64,000 nt of DNA, taken from positions 5,070,522 through 5,134,521 of the forward strand of contig CM041202.1 in the NCBI GenBank assembly GCA_023078555.1, in the 5' to 3' direction. Positions 35,728-45,440 of this stretch are shown piece by piece. Every line of letters starts with the position of its first letter. Position 1 is the first letter of the stretch. The notes beneath the pieces are model-generated. The model searched no databases and was not told the DNA's origin. It saw nothing but the letters and a program-made list of their open reading frames with translations. A program made the translations under genes and the position numbers. This DNA is from Ulva prolifera. Taxonomy: Eukaryota > Chlorophyta > Ulvophyceae > Ulvales > Ulvaceae.

Positions 35728-36399
35728 GTGCCATCTGGCTGGGATGGTGGTACACCCTGGGGCACTCAGCACTGCTGAGTTAGCAGAGCTGCAGTGTGGC
35801 TGTGGTTCATGAGTTCTTGCATGTGGCCCTGTCACAGCATGTGCTGCAGCGGCAACCTCACCACGACGCGGGTGACAGTCTCCGATGTAGTTTGAAGTTA
35901 CCTGTGCGGTGCCTTGCATCCGCCGAGTACGCCAAACTGGTTGTATCGTGTCACTCACACAGTTCGCTCAAAAAGCTCGTGCAAGCTCAGCGCCAGCTGC
36001 CGCCTGCAACACACTCCGCGGAGGTCGTGCGTCATGCTACAGCCCGCAACATGGCCATCATTTGATAGGCCTAGAATCATCCTTTATATGTACAGATACA
36101 TGGGCGACTGGATCGCCGTGGACGCACACCTGTTGGTCGAGGCACACACACAACACACACCACAGTTGCAGCTTCAAAGCCCCCAGGCAGGCCTGGCTCC
36201 GTCCTACAAGCTGAATCGTGCGGCAGTGGTGACACAAATGATGCTTGCTTTTGCTTTTCGAGCAAGTCACGCAGCCGGCCAAACAGTGACCAGTCACCAG
36301 ATGCACCAAGGCTATCAGGGAGCCTGCCAATGCGGACGAGGCAAATTGTGGAAAGTCAATTTGGCATCATCAGCAGTTTATGCGTCATCAGGGCTGGAG
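35728..36399. other. 3' flank of TM-ANK 7
   Basis: No gene is supported. Confidence 0.45.
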
Positions 36400-37460
36400 C
36401 ATTCCTTCGAAATGCGCATGCCTGACTGTCTAATCCATCACATCTATTGACACCCTTGGATCACAAGCTACACTTTGGCGCGTCCCTGGCCGACACAGAC
36501 ACGCGACTTTGGCACTGGCCTGCCGGCAGCGCAATCAGACACCCACACTGCTAGGAGTCTCCCCAAGGGGGGGCAGCCGTGACATTGCGTGAAGGCTTAC
36601 GGCGCCGAGCCCCACCCCGTGCCATGGGGGCCTTCGCTGGACGACAGCGAGCAGGGTGGGGCTGGGCTGCTTCACGTTGCCGCGCCCCCAGAGCACCGCC
36701 GCGCACACCGCCTCGATGAACGGCAGCTCCGCGCATCGCTCCACCAGCGTGCGCCCGAGGAGCAGCCCCCTCGTCTCGCACGCTGCCGCATCCTCCGTCC
36801 CAGCTCCTACTGAAGATCACCTGCATGCATGCGTGAAGAGTAGCTGAACACGGCTGTGATGCGGATGCGATCGCGGTGGTACGTTCACAGGGAAGCGGCT
36901 GAGCTACGGAAGTTCTGGCCGACGCTCCACTCGCTGGCTGGCTGCTGAAGGGCTGTGATCCCGCTCGGCAAGTGATGCCGCAAGATATGCACCAGTCAGC
37001 AGGCCGATGCAGACAACGTCCTGGCGGCGGCGGTTTGTGGACACCAGGAGCATGGCCAAGTGCCGGAGGGGGCCGGGCAACGTCATGCTACTCTTCACTC
37101 GGCCACGTCAAGAGCCAATACGCGTCTGTTTCCCAGAGCACCGCACAGCTTCATCAGCGCCGGTGCAAGAGAGCGCCAGCCCGATGTCAGAATTACTGAT
37201 GTAGCAGGACCCTGTCGATAGGAGAGCACAACGCTGCAAGGCTGCCGGTCATCGTGAGAGTGTCCCAGGGACTAGCGCTCGTGATGCCAGGACTTCATCG
37301 CCCCTTTCCGATGAATGAATCGGCAGCACCACACAGCACAGCACAGCATGGAACGGCGGCGCACCTGCTCGGTGAGCGCGCACATCTCGGTGTTCCGGAA
37401 CGCCTGCTGCGTGAGCTCGAGCAACCGGTGCGGAAGAGCCCGCTTGCGCACACGCCCGGC
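36400..37460 (-). pseudogene. Partial MtnA-MtnK duplicate (remnant 3)
   Basis: Going along the plus strand it holds, in the order of the intact gene: its 3' flank (36.40-36.60 kb); the end of the last kinase exon (36.64-36.79 kb, minus-strand RCAELPFIEAVCAAV versus [15 protein letters not shown]); a jump straight to the start of exon 6 (TGAAGATCACCTGCATGCAT near 36812, matching 46504-46523); a full diverged copy of intron 5; and the 3' end of exon 5 with its donor (37348-37460, minus-strand [13 protein letters not shown] versus [13 protein letters not shown]). Most of exons 6 and 7, including HGDLHTGS, is deleted, and everything upstream of exon 5 is missing. It cannot encode a kinase. It is the best preserved of the three remnants. 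Confidence 0.8.
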
Positions 37461-37509
37461 CGTCCGTATGGGAGGTCGTTGGGCCGCACGGAGTGCAGGG
37501 CACCGAGGG

Positions 37510-37645
37510 TGGCGCACCGACCTTGCTCACGCGGCCGTCAAAGTCCTCCTGGAAGGAACACACCTGGTCATCGATCTCGTGGGGCTCGAGGTCGAGGGAG
37601 AAGCCGCCCTTGTCGGTGGCGCAGAAGGTGCAGCGCGTCGCCCTG
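37510..37645 (-). pseudogene. RlmN-like radical-SAM exon fragment
   Basis: The minus strand reads RCTFCATDKGGFS, then LDLEPHEIDDQV, FQEDFDGRVSKV. This matches the region of RlmN/Cfr family 23S rRNA adenine-C2 methyltransferases that holds the end of the CxxxCxxC cluster motif (family pattern CTFCATGKGGFxRNLxxxEIxDQV...VQExFGxRVSxV). Only about 45 residues are present, with no first cysteine and no downstream GMGEP motif. It directly abuts the MtnK exon 5 remnant, and a short dispersed repeat lies on its other side. Probably a captured exon piece from an organellar rRNA-modification gene elsewhere. Family identification is strong; the mechanism of capture is unknown. Confidence 0.7.
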
Positions 37646-37664
37646 CCTGCCCGTGCTGGGGCTG

Positions 37665-37760
37665 TGGTACATGGACAAAGGCGGCGAGGCGGGCAGCACC
37701 GCAAAGTCAGCGACTTGGGGCTGTGCACACACTGGGACCACACACGGTTGGAGGATTGAC
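37665..37760 (-). repeat. Short dispersed repeat, copy h
   Basis: The plus strand reads GTACATGGACAAAGGCGGCG and then AGGCGGGCAGCACCGCAAAG, the conserved family end. Confidence 0.55.
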
Positions 37761-38739
37761 ATACGCTGGTTGTGCTACAGGTTCCCATCTGCGATATGCT
37801 ATGTCTAGAAGCAAGCCGCATTTGACAGGTGTGGCAGATGCATCACTCTGGGTGTCAGCTTGCTGCCTTCACGACAGCTGAACAACATGGCCAGCCAGGA
37901 ATGGGACATTGCCAAGGTGGGCGCTCATTAGGCCAGAGATGTGGTTGTTGCCAAATTTGGTCTCAGGCCCCGGTCAGATTAGCAAAATGATTTTCTGACA
38001 CGCCGTAGACCATGTCGTGTGTCGGGCCGAAGGGTCTTGTTACTCTGAAGACGAACCAGATTGAGCGATACCTCATGCCCGCTGAGCCCACCCATTCCTG
38101 CGAGTGATGCATCAACATCGTATCCCACGGCATATCCTATGCAACATGCGGTCAGAACAAGCCTGCTGCATTCTCCATGAGGGACGCACGTGCACGCCAT
38201 GCTTTGCCCTCAGGCTCGCACTGGCTGAAAAGCCAAATCAACTTCAGCACACAGATGGGTCGTGGACACCTTTACTGCCTCGATGCATTAGTCCATGTTG
38301 CATAGATCTGTAACAATCAGTTTGGACAGCTATCCCTTTGATGGACACAGGGACACAAGCCCGCAGCAGAGGCCTCCGAACGGCCTGGCGCTTGGAATGG
38401 GAGTGTGCTGTTGACACCACTGCTGATGGCCTGCGTATCTGTGGCAACTTAAGCAGCAGGACGTGCAGTGAGACTGTGCAGTGACCTCGGCACCAGACGG
38501 ACTGTGTTGTCAGGGAGTTTTGCGCATACAACAAGCCTGGTGCACTGGTTTGAGTGCAGGAGCAACGCGGGGTGATCAGCAGTTGCAGAATGCAGGTACA
38601 TCCTCGCCAGTCCCCTCTCGGTGAAGTGGCTCGTGTTGTTGCATTCTGTGGCGCAAGTCAGAGTTTGCGGCAGCATGTTGCTTGGATGCCTCTTTCAGTC
38701 CCGGATTTCGGAGTTGTCAATGTCCACGGCTATGCAATC
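37761..38739. other. Spacer holding diverged array-unit sequence
   Basis: The stretch 37.8-38.2 kb matches 22.2-22.5 and 31.0-31.2 kb. No gene is supported. A type I TM-ANK copy would be expected between here and unit 8 but is absent. Confidence 0.45.
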
Positions 38740-39510
38740 ATGCATACATACATACGGCCTCTGTCCTTTGTAACTACATACATACGGCCGCCGACGCCGA
38801 TGCTGGATACAGCGCCCAGATGGGGCGCCACGCGCAGGATGCAGTGCAGGCTGCGGCCCCGGCGGCGGCAGCGGCGCCGGGTGGCCGGGATCCGGCGGGG
38901 CCTGGGGAGCAGGCCGCTGCTGCGCAGGCGACGGCGCTGGAGCAGGTGTTCAGGGCGGTGGCGCAGGAGAAACTGGCGGACATCATGTTCATGCCGCCGG
39001 GTGACGCTTTGTGCATAGGGGATGTGTCGGTTGTGAACCCCTGTGCTGGTACCTATTGCGGCCGAGCAGCCAGGGAGGATGGGGGTGCTGCGGAGACGCG
39101 GGACGTGCAGAAACGCAATGATCATCGTTTGTATGACCCTGATGCATACCGTTTTGTGCCGTTATCGCATGCGACGCATGGTCGCTTGGGACAGCCTGCC
39201 ATGAATCACTTGAATCGGCTGGCGGAGGTTGCGTCTCGGTGTGGCAAGGTGAACCGTGCTTTGTTTGTGACGAATGCTCTGCGCCGCTTGAGTGTGGCGT
39301 TGTGCAAGGGGAATGCTCTTGTGCTCCGTGCGGGGCTTCAATCTTTGGCTGGCATCAACGGTAGGGCTGTGGTACGTGCTCGTGCCCGGCCTAGTGCCAT
39401 GACTGCGTGAGTGGATTTGCGTGTGCATTCCTAGCAATGGCTCGGGGCCTGACCTCTGTCCTTTGTAACTACATACATACACTTCGTCCTTTGTAACTAC
39501 ATACACTTCG
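38740..39510 (+). mobile_element. 3' fragment of a LINE-like non-LTR retrotransposon
   Basis: A 242-residue frame (38682-39410) contains IGDVSVVNPCAGTYC, QKRNDHRLYDPDAYRFVPLS, HGRLGQPAMNHLNRLAEVA and LRRLSVALCKGNAL. From memory of the family this matches the C-terminal domain downstream of reverse transcriptase in many algal and plant non-LTR elements (DVSVxxP ... K...Y...FxPxxxETxGRLG ... LRxLSVALxxGN). No reverse transcriptase or endonuclease core is present, so it is 5'-truncated. After the stop, TCCTTTGTAACTACATACA occurs twice (39459-39510) as a repeated tail, and the same phrase lies at the 5' edge near 38763. It occupies the slot where a type I array gene would be expected. Confidence 0.5.
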
Positions 39511-40496
39511 CACGTGTCCACGGTGTGGCACCACATACGCTGCAGCATACCATCAGCCGACATTTACAGTGCCTGCGTGTCGATGTCTTGCGACAGTCAC
39601 AATGCAGTATAATGTGAGGCTGCAACAACTGGCAGGATCGAGGCAGTGACCTTTGCTATGTCAACGTGATGCATGTTCAGGCTGCTGTACCAGTACCTGC
39701 CAAATGGGTGCTGGCTCCGTGGCAGAGGTCATGCTACAGCATGCCGTATCCAGAAGCAGCAAGCATCGAAATATGTGGCAGACACACCAATGTGCACGTC
39801 AGTTTGCTATCTGCGCGACAGCTGAGTGTCAAACGGTGCTAACAGGGCCCAGACATGGCCAACGTGTTATCATGTTGTCCTCAAAGAGAGCATCGTTGCC
39901 AAATTGTGTCGACAGGAGATTTTGCGAAACCCATTCGAACTTGAAACAGGCCATTTCGTGTGTTTGGAAGGAGGGTCTTAGTTTACCCGGCAACGGCTGT
40001 CACCGCTGTCTGGAATGCAAGTGTCATGCAATCGCCTCATGCGATCGCCGGCGTACTAGCAGGCACAATGACAAACGAACGAGTCCGCAGCTGTATGGAC
40101 CTGCATATAGTATTTTTCGTCTGCCCCACTGGCGAGCCTTTTTGTTTTGAGAAGGGCACCGCATGTACCTGTGGTACTTGTGGATGCTCAACGTGCGAAT
40201 GGCTTTGCCCCACTGAACCTGGCTTCGTTCAAGTAGACATGCCAAGCTAACACGTGCCAGCCTTGAGTATATTCGGAACGATCTCACCTATAACGATCTG
40301 ACCTGGAATCACTGTCAGCGACATGCCCGTGTGTGAACCGCAATTTCCCCTTTCGCGGCCTTCGCGACCACCGGCGTGTACAACTTCGGCTATTATCGTA
40401 ATGGTGAAGAAGGTATGGATCTACTGACATCGGCAAGCGGCCATCAGGAGAGAGTGCACGTGGAGACGAACACAACGATGGTGCATCGTCGTTCAA

Positions 40497-40522
40497 GCGT
40501 CGGATTGCTCGTCTTTCGACGC
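40497..40522 (+). promoter_or_regulatory. Conserved upstream hairpin, unit 8
   Basis: Same stem and loop as units 1-3, 1.1 kb before the anchor exon. Confidence 0.55.
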
Positions 40523-40694
40523 GGCTCGCATTACGATGGCATCGTACTTGAGCTGGCCGTTAGAGTCTCTCAAGGTGATACTCTTGTTTGATACACTGAC
40601 TTCTGCTTGCAGCTTTCTGCGCCATTACTTGCACGTCCAAAAATGCAGGACGCAGGCCGGCTCCTGATGATGATGATCAATCGATGCTGCATTC

Positions 40695-40713
40695 GTAATG
40701 CAACTTGCATTAC
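40695..40713. repeat. GTAATGCAA inverted repeat, unit 8
   Basis: The perfect 9-bp arms GTAATGCAA and TTGCATTAC flank a single C. Unit 7 keeps it with one mismatch (33306-33325). Confidence 0.65.
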
Positions 40714-41599
40714 ACTGCATTGGCAGCTGCTTACCGGCGTCGCGCCTCGACGACTGAGCAAATAGCGCCACATCAACAGGAAACTGCTGGCACGGCTAGC
40801 GCTCACGCAGGTGCGGTCTTCCAACTCATTGAAATGCATCTAGACAGAAACAGAATTACTATTGATCACCAGTTGAATCGCAGTCTACACAACAGCAGCA
40901 TCACCTGGAACCGCAGAACTCAGGACGGCGTGTATTTTATTAACAAAGGTGAGCCGCAGTCTTCGCCAGCCGATCCAAAGCAGACGACACGCCACGGCGA
41001 ATTACCTCCAGTATGCTGGTTCCTGAATCACCTTTCAGATGGCGCGTGAATGTCACAGCACCGAAACACAACCTCGCCAACCTTGTCGAGATATGTCGCA
41101 TCTTAGCAGAGCTGTACAAACATGTCTGGCACGACGAGCTTGCACCACCTGTTGCGAGTCTCAGCGAGGTACTGCAGATGACGTTATTTTAGGTCAGGCG
41201 AGCCCATGTTCACGCTGCGAAGCGCTTTTTCAAGTGAAGCGCACGAGACAGCACTCACAGCGGAGCATGCAATGTTGGAATCCTTCCGCGGTTCTGATCT
41301 GCCCGTACTACCGTATCGCGGTTGCTGATGCGCGACGACCTTGCATCTGCAGTCATGATCCTGGATGAAGCCGAGGAACATGTGATACTAGCGCGCTTGC
41401 TCAGTAGGGAGTGATGTTCCATGTGCTTTAATGCGCGTTCAGGCTGAGAACGCCTCGTTGTGCGGGGTCGAGGCAAGCATGCATAGATTTGAGACTCAAG
41501 TTCCACTGAAAATTCTCGCAGCACGTGTGGATTGTCTATTGTCATGAAACTGCTGTTGCACATGCAGGGTACTGGTGACAAGGGCAACAGCCGGCCAGC

Positions 41600-42911
41600 A
41601 TGTTGTCCAAGCTTGCGATACCAATACTGGTGTCTGCTCTCGGAGCAGTGGGCATTTCCTTCCTGAACAACCGTGTTCGCCGTAGCGCTCGTGAGGTGGT
41701 GCAGACTGAAGCAGTGCAGGCGCAGACCGAAGTGGCGCAGCCGGCGACAGAATCGGTGCGACCACCTGCAGCATGGGCTGTAGCCCCGCACGAACACGCC
41801 TCACATATAGTGAAGGCTCTACGCCGCCTGACATGGACCAAGCACGAGCATGCTCCCTTCGCCATGTGCTCACTGGTGACCATGCATGCGTGTCATTTCT
41901 GCGGCGAGTGAGGAAGCCCGAGCATGCGGTGCCGCTTGGCACCACGCGTGCGTAACACACACTCCGCAGGCCCTGCCCTGGTGGTGCATGCAACTCCTGC
42001 ACTGCTGCATGCCTCTCCAGCTTCATCCTCGAAACATCCTGTTGGGGACTATATCGTCTTGTGTGACCTGCTGTGCCCTCTGCTCTCCTGCTTGTCATCG
42101 TGTGCATGTGCAACACCCTCGTCACGCTCTCTGCTCTTCGTGCCAAGCAGCGTACGTCCAATTGCAAGTCAGCCATGCCTTGCCAATCACTGCCTCACCG
42201 GATCCATGTGGTTGATGGGGTCTAGTTGTCATGTCCACCGCGACACCGCGACACCGCGACGGCCTCGCTGGCTGGCCGAGGCTATCAGCAAGAGCCTCAG
42301 TGTTGTCAGCATGGGTGCATCCGCACATGCTGCAGGCAATGGCTGCAGCTCGTAGCGTGCTTTGATGCTCTGTCATGGATCGGCCTGTCATTGTGTAAGG
42401 TCCCTCCTTGCCACCACAGGTCATGGTGCGGCTGTGGGAGGCGGCCTCTGCCGGCGATGCAGACACCGTTCGCACCCTGCTCAGCCACCTGCTCCTGCTA
42501 GCCAGGACGCCGCACTCGCAGACCGGCTCCACCCTGCTCCACGATATCGCCGCTCTTCGCACCCTGGACCCCTTCCTGGACCTCGCCCTAGCTTCGGTCA
42601 TGAAGTTGCTCATACGTCACGGCGCCTCTGTCCGGGAGCAGGTGGCCCCGGCGAACAACACGCCGATGCATGCGCTCGCGGCGCAGCCGAACCACTGCTC
42701 CATACACAGCCGCATGCTGTGCCTGATCGAAGCGATCTCCGAAGACGACGACAGCGACAGCTGTGCATTGGAGCTGCGCAATGCTCAGGGGCTGCGGCCG
42801 CAGGAGGTTGCGGAGGCGGCTGGCCGCCCGGAGATGCATGAGCTGCTTCACAACCACCGCACGGAGTGGCCGGAGCAACCAAGACGGCGAGCGCAGACGC
42901 AAGGCATATGA
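41600..42911 (+). CDS. TM-ANK 8: membrane-anchored ankyrin protein (type II)
   Basis: Exons 41600-41755 and 42420-42911 give 215 residues. The leader has an in-frame TGA, so the ATG is firm. The anchor MLSKLAIPILVSALGAVG is followed by RRVRRSAREV-like basic sequence (VRRSAREV) and a 19-residue extension VQTEAVQAQTEVAQPATES, ending at the GTGCGA donor. The intron is 664 bp, phase 0. The acceptor CCACCACAG (ending 42419) sits directly before VMVRLWEAAS, as in copies 6 and 7. The repeats are ASAGDADTVRTLLSHL, STLLHDIAALRTL...LASVMKLLIRHGAS, TPMHALAAQP and RNAQGLRPQEVAEAAGRPE, with a basic tail. It is convergent with the MtnA-MtnK gene, 2.5 kb away. Confidence 0.77.
42000..42055 (+). repeat. Short dispersed repeat, copy f (intron of TM-ANK 8)
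   Basis: Ends in GCTGCATGCCTCTCC and AACATCCTGT. It is at the position matching copy e. Confidence 0.45.
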
Positions 42912-43105
42912 TGAAGCCTTCTCGGAGTGCGTCCGTCTGCGCTGGGACTGCCATATCAAGGCGTGAGGCAGCATGGAGCGACTGTGACCTTTTCGTGATG
43001 ATGAGCAACCTGGTGGTGCAGCAGCCTGCGGTGGCATATGTGTGTGAGGCGATCTCGCCCTGTGTGTGATTGATTACTGTATTTTGAATTTTCTCAGGTA
43101 ATAAT

Positions 43106-43110
43106 TGTAA
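43106..43110 (+). terminator. TGTAA poly(A) signal, TM-ANK 8
   Basis: TGTAA lies 195 nt after the stop, past the conserved GGTGGCATATGTGTGAGGCG block. Confidence 0.5.
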
Positions 43111-43364
43111 CGGTTTAAGCAGAGTGAGCCTCCTGGCTAGGATGGATGCACGCCAGCTAACTCCGCACAGCTGCGTTGTGGCTGTAGTGCGTTCTGCGTG
43201 GCCCTGACACATCACGCACCGAACACCGGGGGAGGTGTGCCTCCCGTGACCAGTGAAAGTTCGGGGGCGTATCGCGCCAACAGAATGCAACTTGTTCTTG
43301 AATCGGCAATCCGGCAGGGCATAATGAGGTTGTAGTGGTGCGTTGTGAGGTGGTGTGGCTGTGT

Positions 43365-43700
43365 GACAAGGACAAAGTGAGCGAGGCAGGTAGCACTGCG
43401 GAAAACAACCAGGGGAACAACACTCCTACGCAACCAGCAAAATCGCAGCACAGACCAAAATACCCACGCAACCGCACGTCAGCACCCGCCCCAGCCACAC
43501 AAACACAGGCCCCCACACTCGCATGACTACCCCCGCACGCATCCCGTTCCAAAGCCCGTACCCAGAGTCCCGATAGCACACGCAGCCCAGGCTGCAAAGC
43601 TGAACACACAGAGACACCCACACCAATCCCGGGGCGGCCCCAGCCTCCCCCAGCAACCCCGCCCATCAGCTGGCCCCCACCCGCACACCTCCCCACTCAC
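43365..43700 (-). repeat. Short dispersed repeat, copy i (longest)
   Basis: The plus strand starts TGACAAGGACAAAGTGAGCG, then AGGCAGGTAGCACTGCGGA, and continues with C/A-rich blocks in the reverse order of copy a (15.44-15.74 kb). The 179-residue minus-strand frame across it is repeat sequence. Confidence 0.65.
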
Positions 43701-45440
43701 CTGCGCACCCGGAGCGCCACTCCCCAAACCCTGGCCCGTCGTGCCCCCTCTGTGGGCTACACGCAAACACATGGCAAGGGCTTCGCCAACGTCGCGGCAC
43801 GCCGAGTGCAAGGCCAGCCATCTGGGTGAACGGCAAGCTAGTGCCGTCACCGCCACAAAGCGGGCAAGGCCTAGGCCGCGCGTGCGAGCGGCTTAAACCG
43901 CCCAACAGGCAACCAGGGATGGGGGCGTGCTGCCGGTTAGACCGGGTGGCCTGTGAGCGGCGTGAGGTCATCGGACGGGACCGCAAGCCCCGTCAAAACT
44001 GCCTTGTCCGGTGTGGCTGTGTGTGGTTTGTAGTGATGTTTCTGTGTCCAACCTTGCGACGTTTGAGTGAGGGTGTGCTCCCTGGCTGGAATGTCAGCGG
44101 CCACGCTAGACTTGCAGAGAATGCCTGCTTCGTGATCACCGCGTCGTTGCTTCTGGTTCAGTAGTGTGGCTGTGGCCGGTAGTGTCCAACACTTCAGAAA
44201 TATGCACTTGCCACAGCACCATGAAGCGGGCGACTGCTGCCGGGCTCAACTCTGATCGCAGAAAATTAGCGTTCACTGAATCCAGCCAGTCGTTCGCAGT
44301 GTGCATCAACATTGTACATTCCATGGAATGTGCACATCAAGCTCATGCGGTCAGCATCAGCCCACTGCGGGACCACGCTCTGCTTAAGCCAGACACTAGC
44401 TGCGAGGATCGGAACCATCGTTCAGATGCACATGTGATAACTGCGCGCGTGCAATTGGAGGTATGTAGCGCTCGTGACAGGACTGCCGCCGGCATGTCCG
44501 TGTAAGGCAGCCTAGGTGGAAGGGCACGCAGTGAGCTCAGTCGCCAGGTGCACCACCGATGCCGTGTGCGACTGCGGAAATGGGTCACACTGCGGGGGCT
44601 AACGAATGCGGCTTTGCTTTGGATCGGTTACCGAGAGTCTGCGTAGCTCAAATAGAGTCTGCGTGGCTAAAATGATGATTTGTCAAAGACATTGCAACGC
44701 CTCAAGGAACAGGTCGTCTGAGGGGGGTTTCCAGGTGGTTGACCCCTTCGGCATATTTGGTCCCGTCAACTCGGAGTTGTCCAACAGGATACGGCTCAGT
44801 AAATTCAGATTTACTTTACTTTACAGGTGCCTGGGACGGGCGGGCCCAGGGTAAAGCTGTAGTGTGGCTAGAGCGTGCGCCACTGTCACACATTGCACTG
44901 GTGGCCAGCCTGCGAAGCAGTGCCACCTGCCGGGTTGGTCTCAAACTGCCTATTCAATATCCCACATCCAACGAGCCACCAATATGTTTCAGGTTCGTAT
45001 CACCATCATACCTCGGTTATGCATGCATGCCACCCGCTCAGGACTGTAACATTCGCCGCAAGGGGTATGTGTCACGCGGTACCCTGACTGCTGCACCGAG
45101 GCAAATGGCAGACCAAACTGTCCATCATCAACAATGAAGGCCACGTGAAAGAGGCCTGCTGTCGCAGTCCGCACGCCTACCTGCCTAACTCCATCACATC
45201 TACAGACTCACGCTCACAAACCGTAACCCACATCTTTGCAGCACACCTGGCGCACAAAGACACACGGCTTTTCTACTAGCCTGATGACCATGTGTCTGCC
45301 CTCATGCTGCCGGCCATGCAGCACACACGCACACTCTAATCGGGCACCTACTCCAGTGCGAGGCTCCGCAAGGGAGCAGCCACGACTATCCATGACGCCT
45401 GACGGCGCCGTGCCTCAGCCCGTGGCGTGGGGGGCCCCCA
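43701..45440. other. Region between TM-ANK 8 and MtnA-MtnK
   Basis: No gene is supported. A GC-rich stretch of unknown nature lies at 43.7-44.0 kb. The 16-bp palindrome ACATTCCATGGAATGT lies at 44316-44331. The stretch 44.16-44.38 kb repeats 30.18-30.40 kb. The 3' UTR of the minus-strand gene should lie at the right edge, but no TGTAA is seen within 600 nt of its stop. Confidence 0.45.

Larger units (their letters stand above)
39511..41567. other. Upstream block of array unit 8
   Basis: Closely matches 32.2-34.15 kb upstream of copy 7 along its length, so units 7 and 8 are the most recent pair. No gene is supported. Confidence 0.55.

Noticed and set aside
40450-40590. Conserved phrase SSVGLLVFRRG.HYDGI as a possible coding exon upstream of each gene
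   Set aside because: The reading frame before and after differs between copies and unit 3 alters it; the nucleotide hairpin explains the conservation better. Not fully excluded.
43157-43696. 179-residue minus-strand frame and the matching frames at 15.4-15.9 kb
   Set aside because: Low-complexity Val/Gly/Leu/Cys sequence of the dispersed repeat, with frame not kept between copies.
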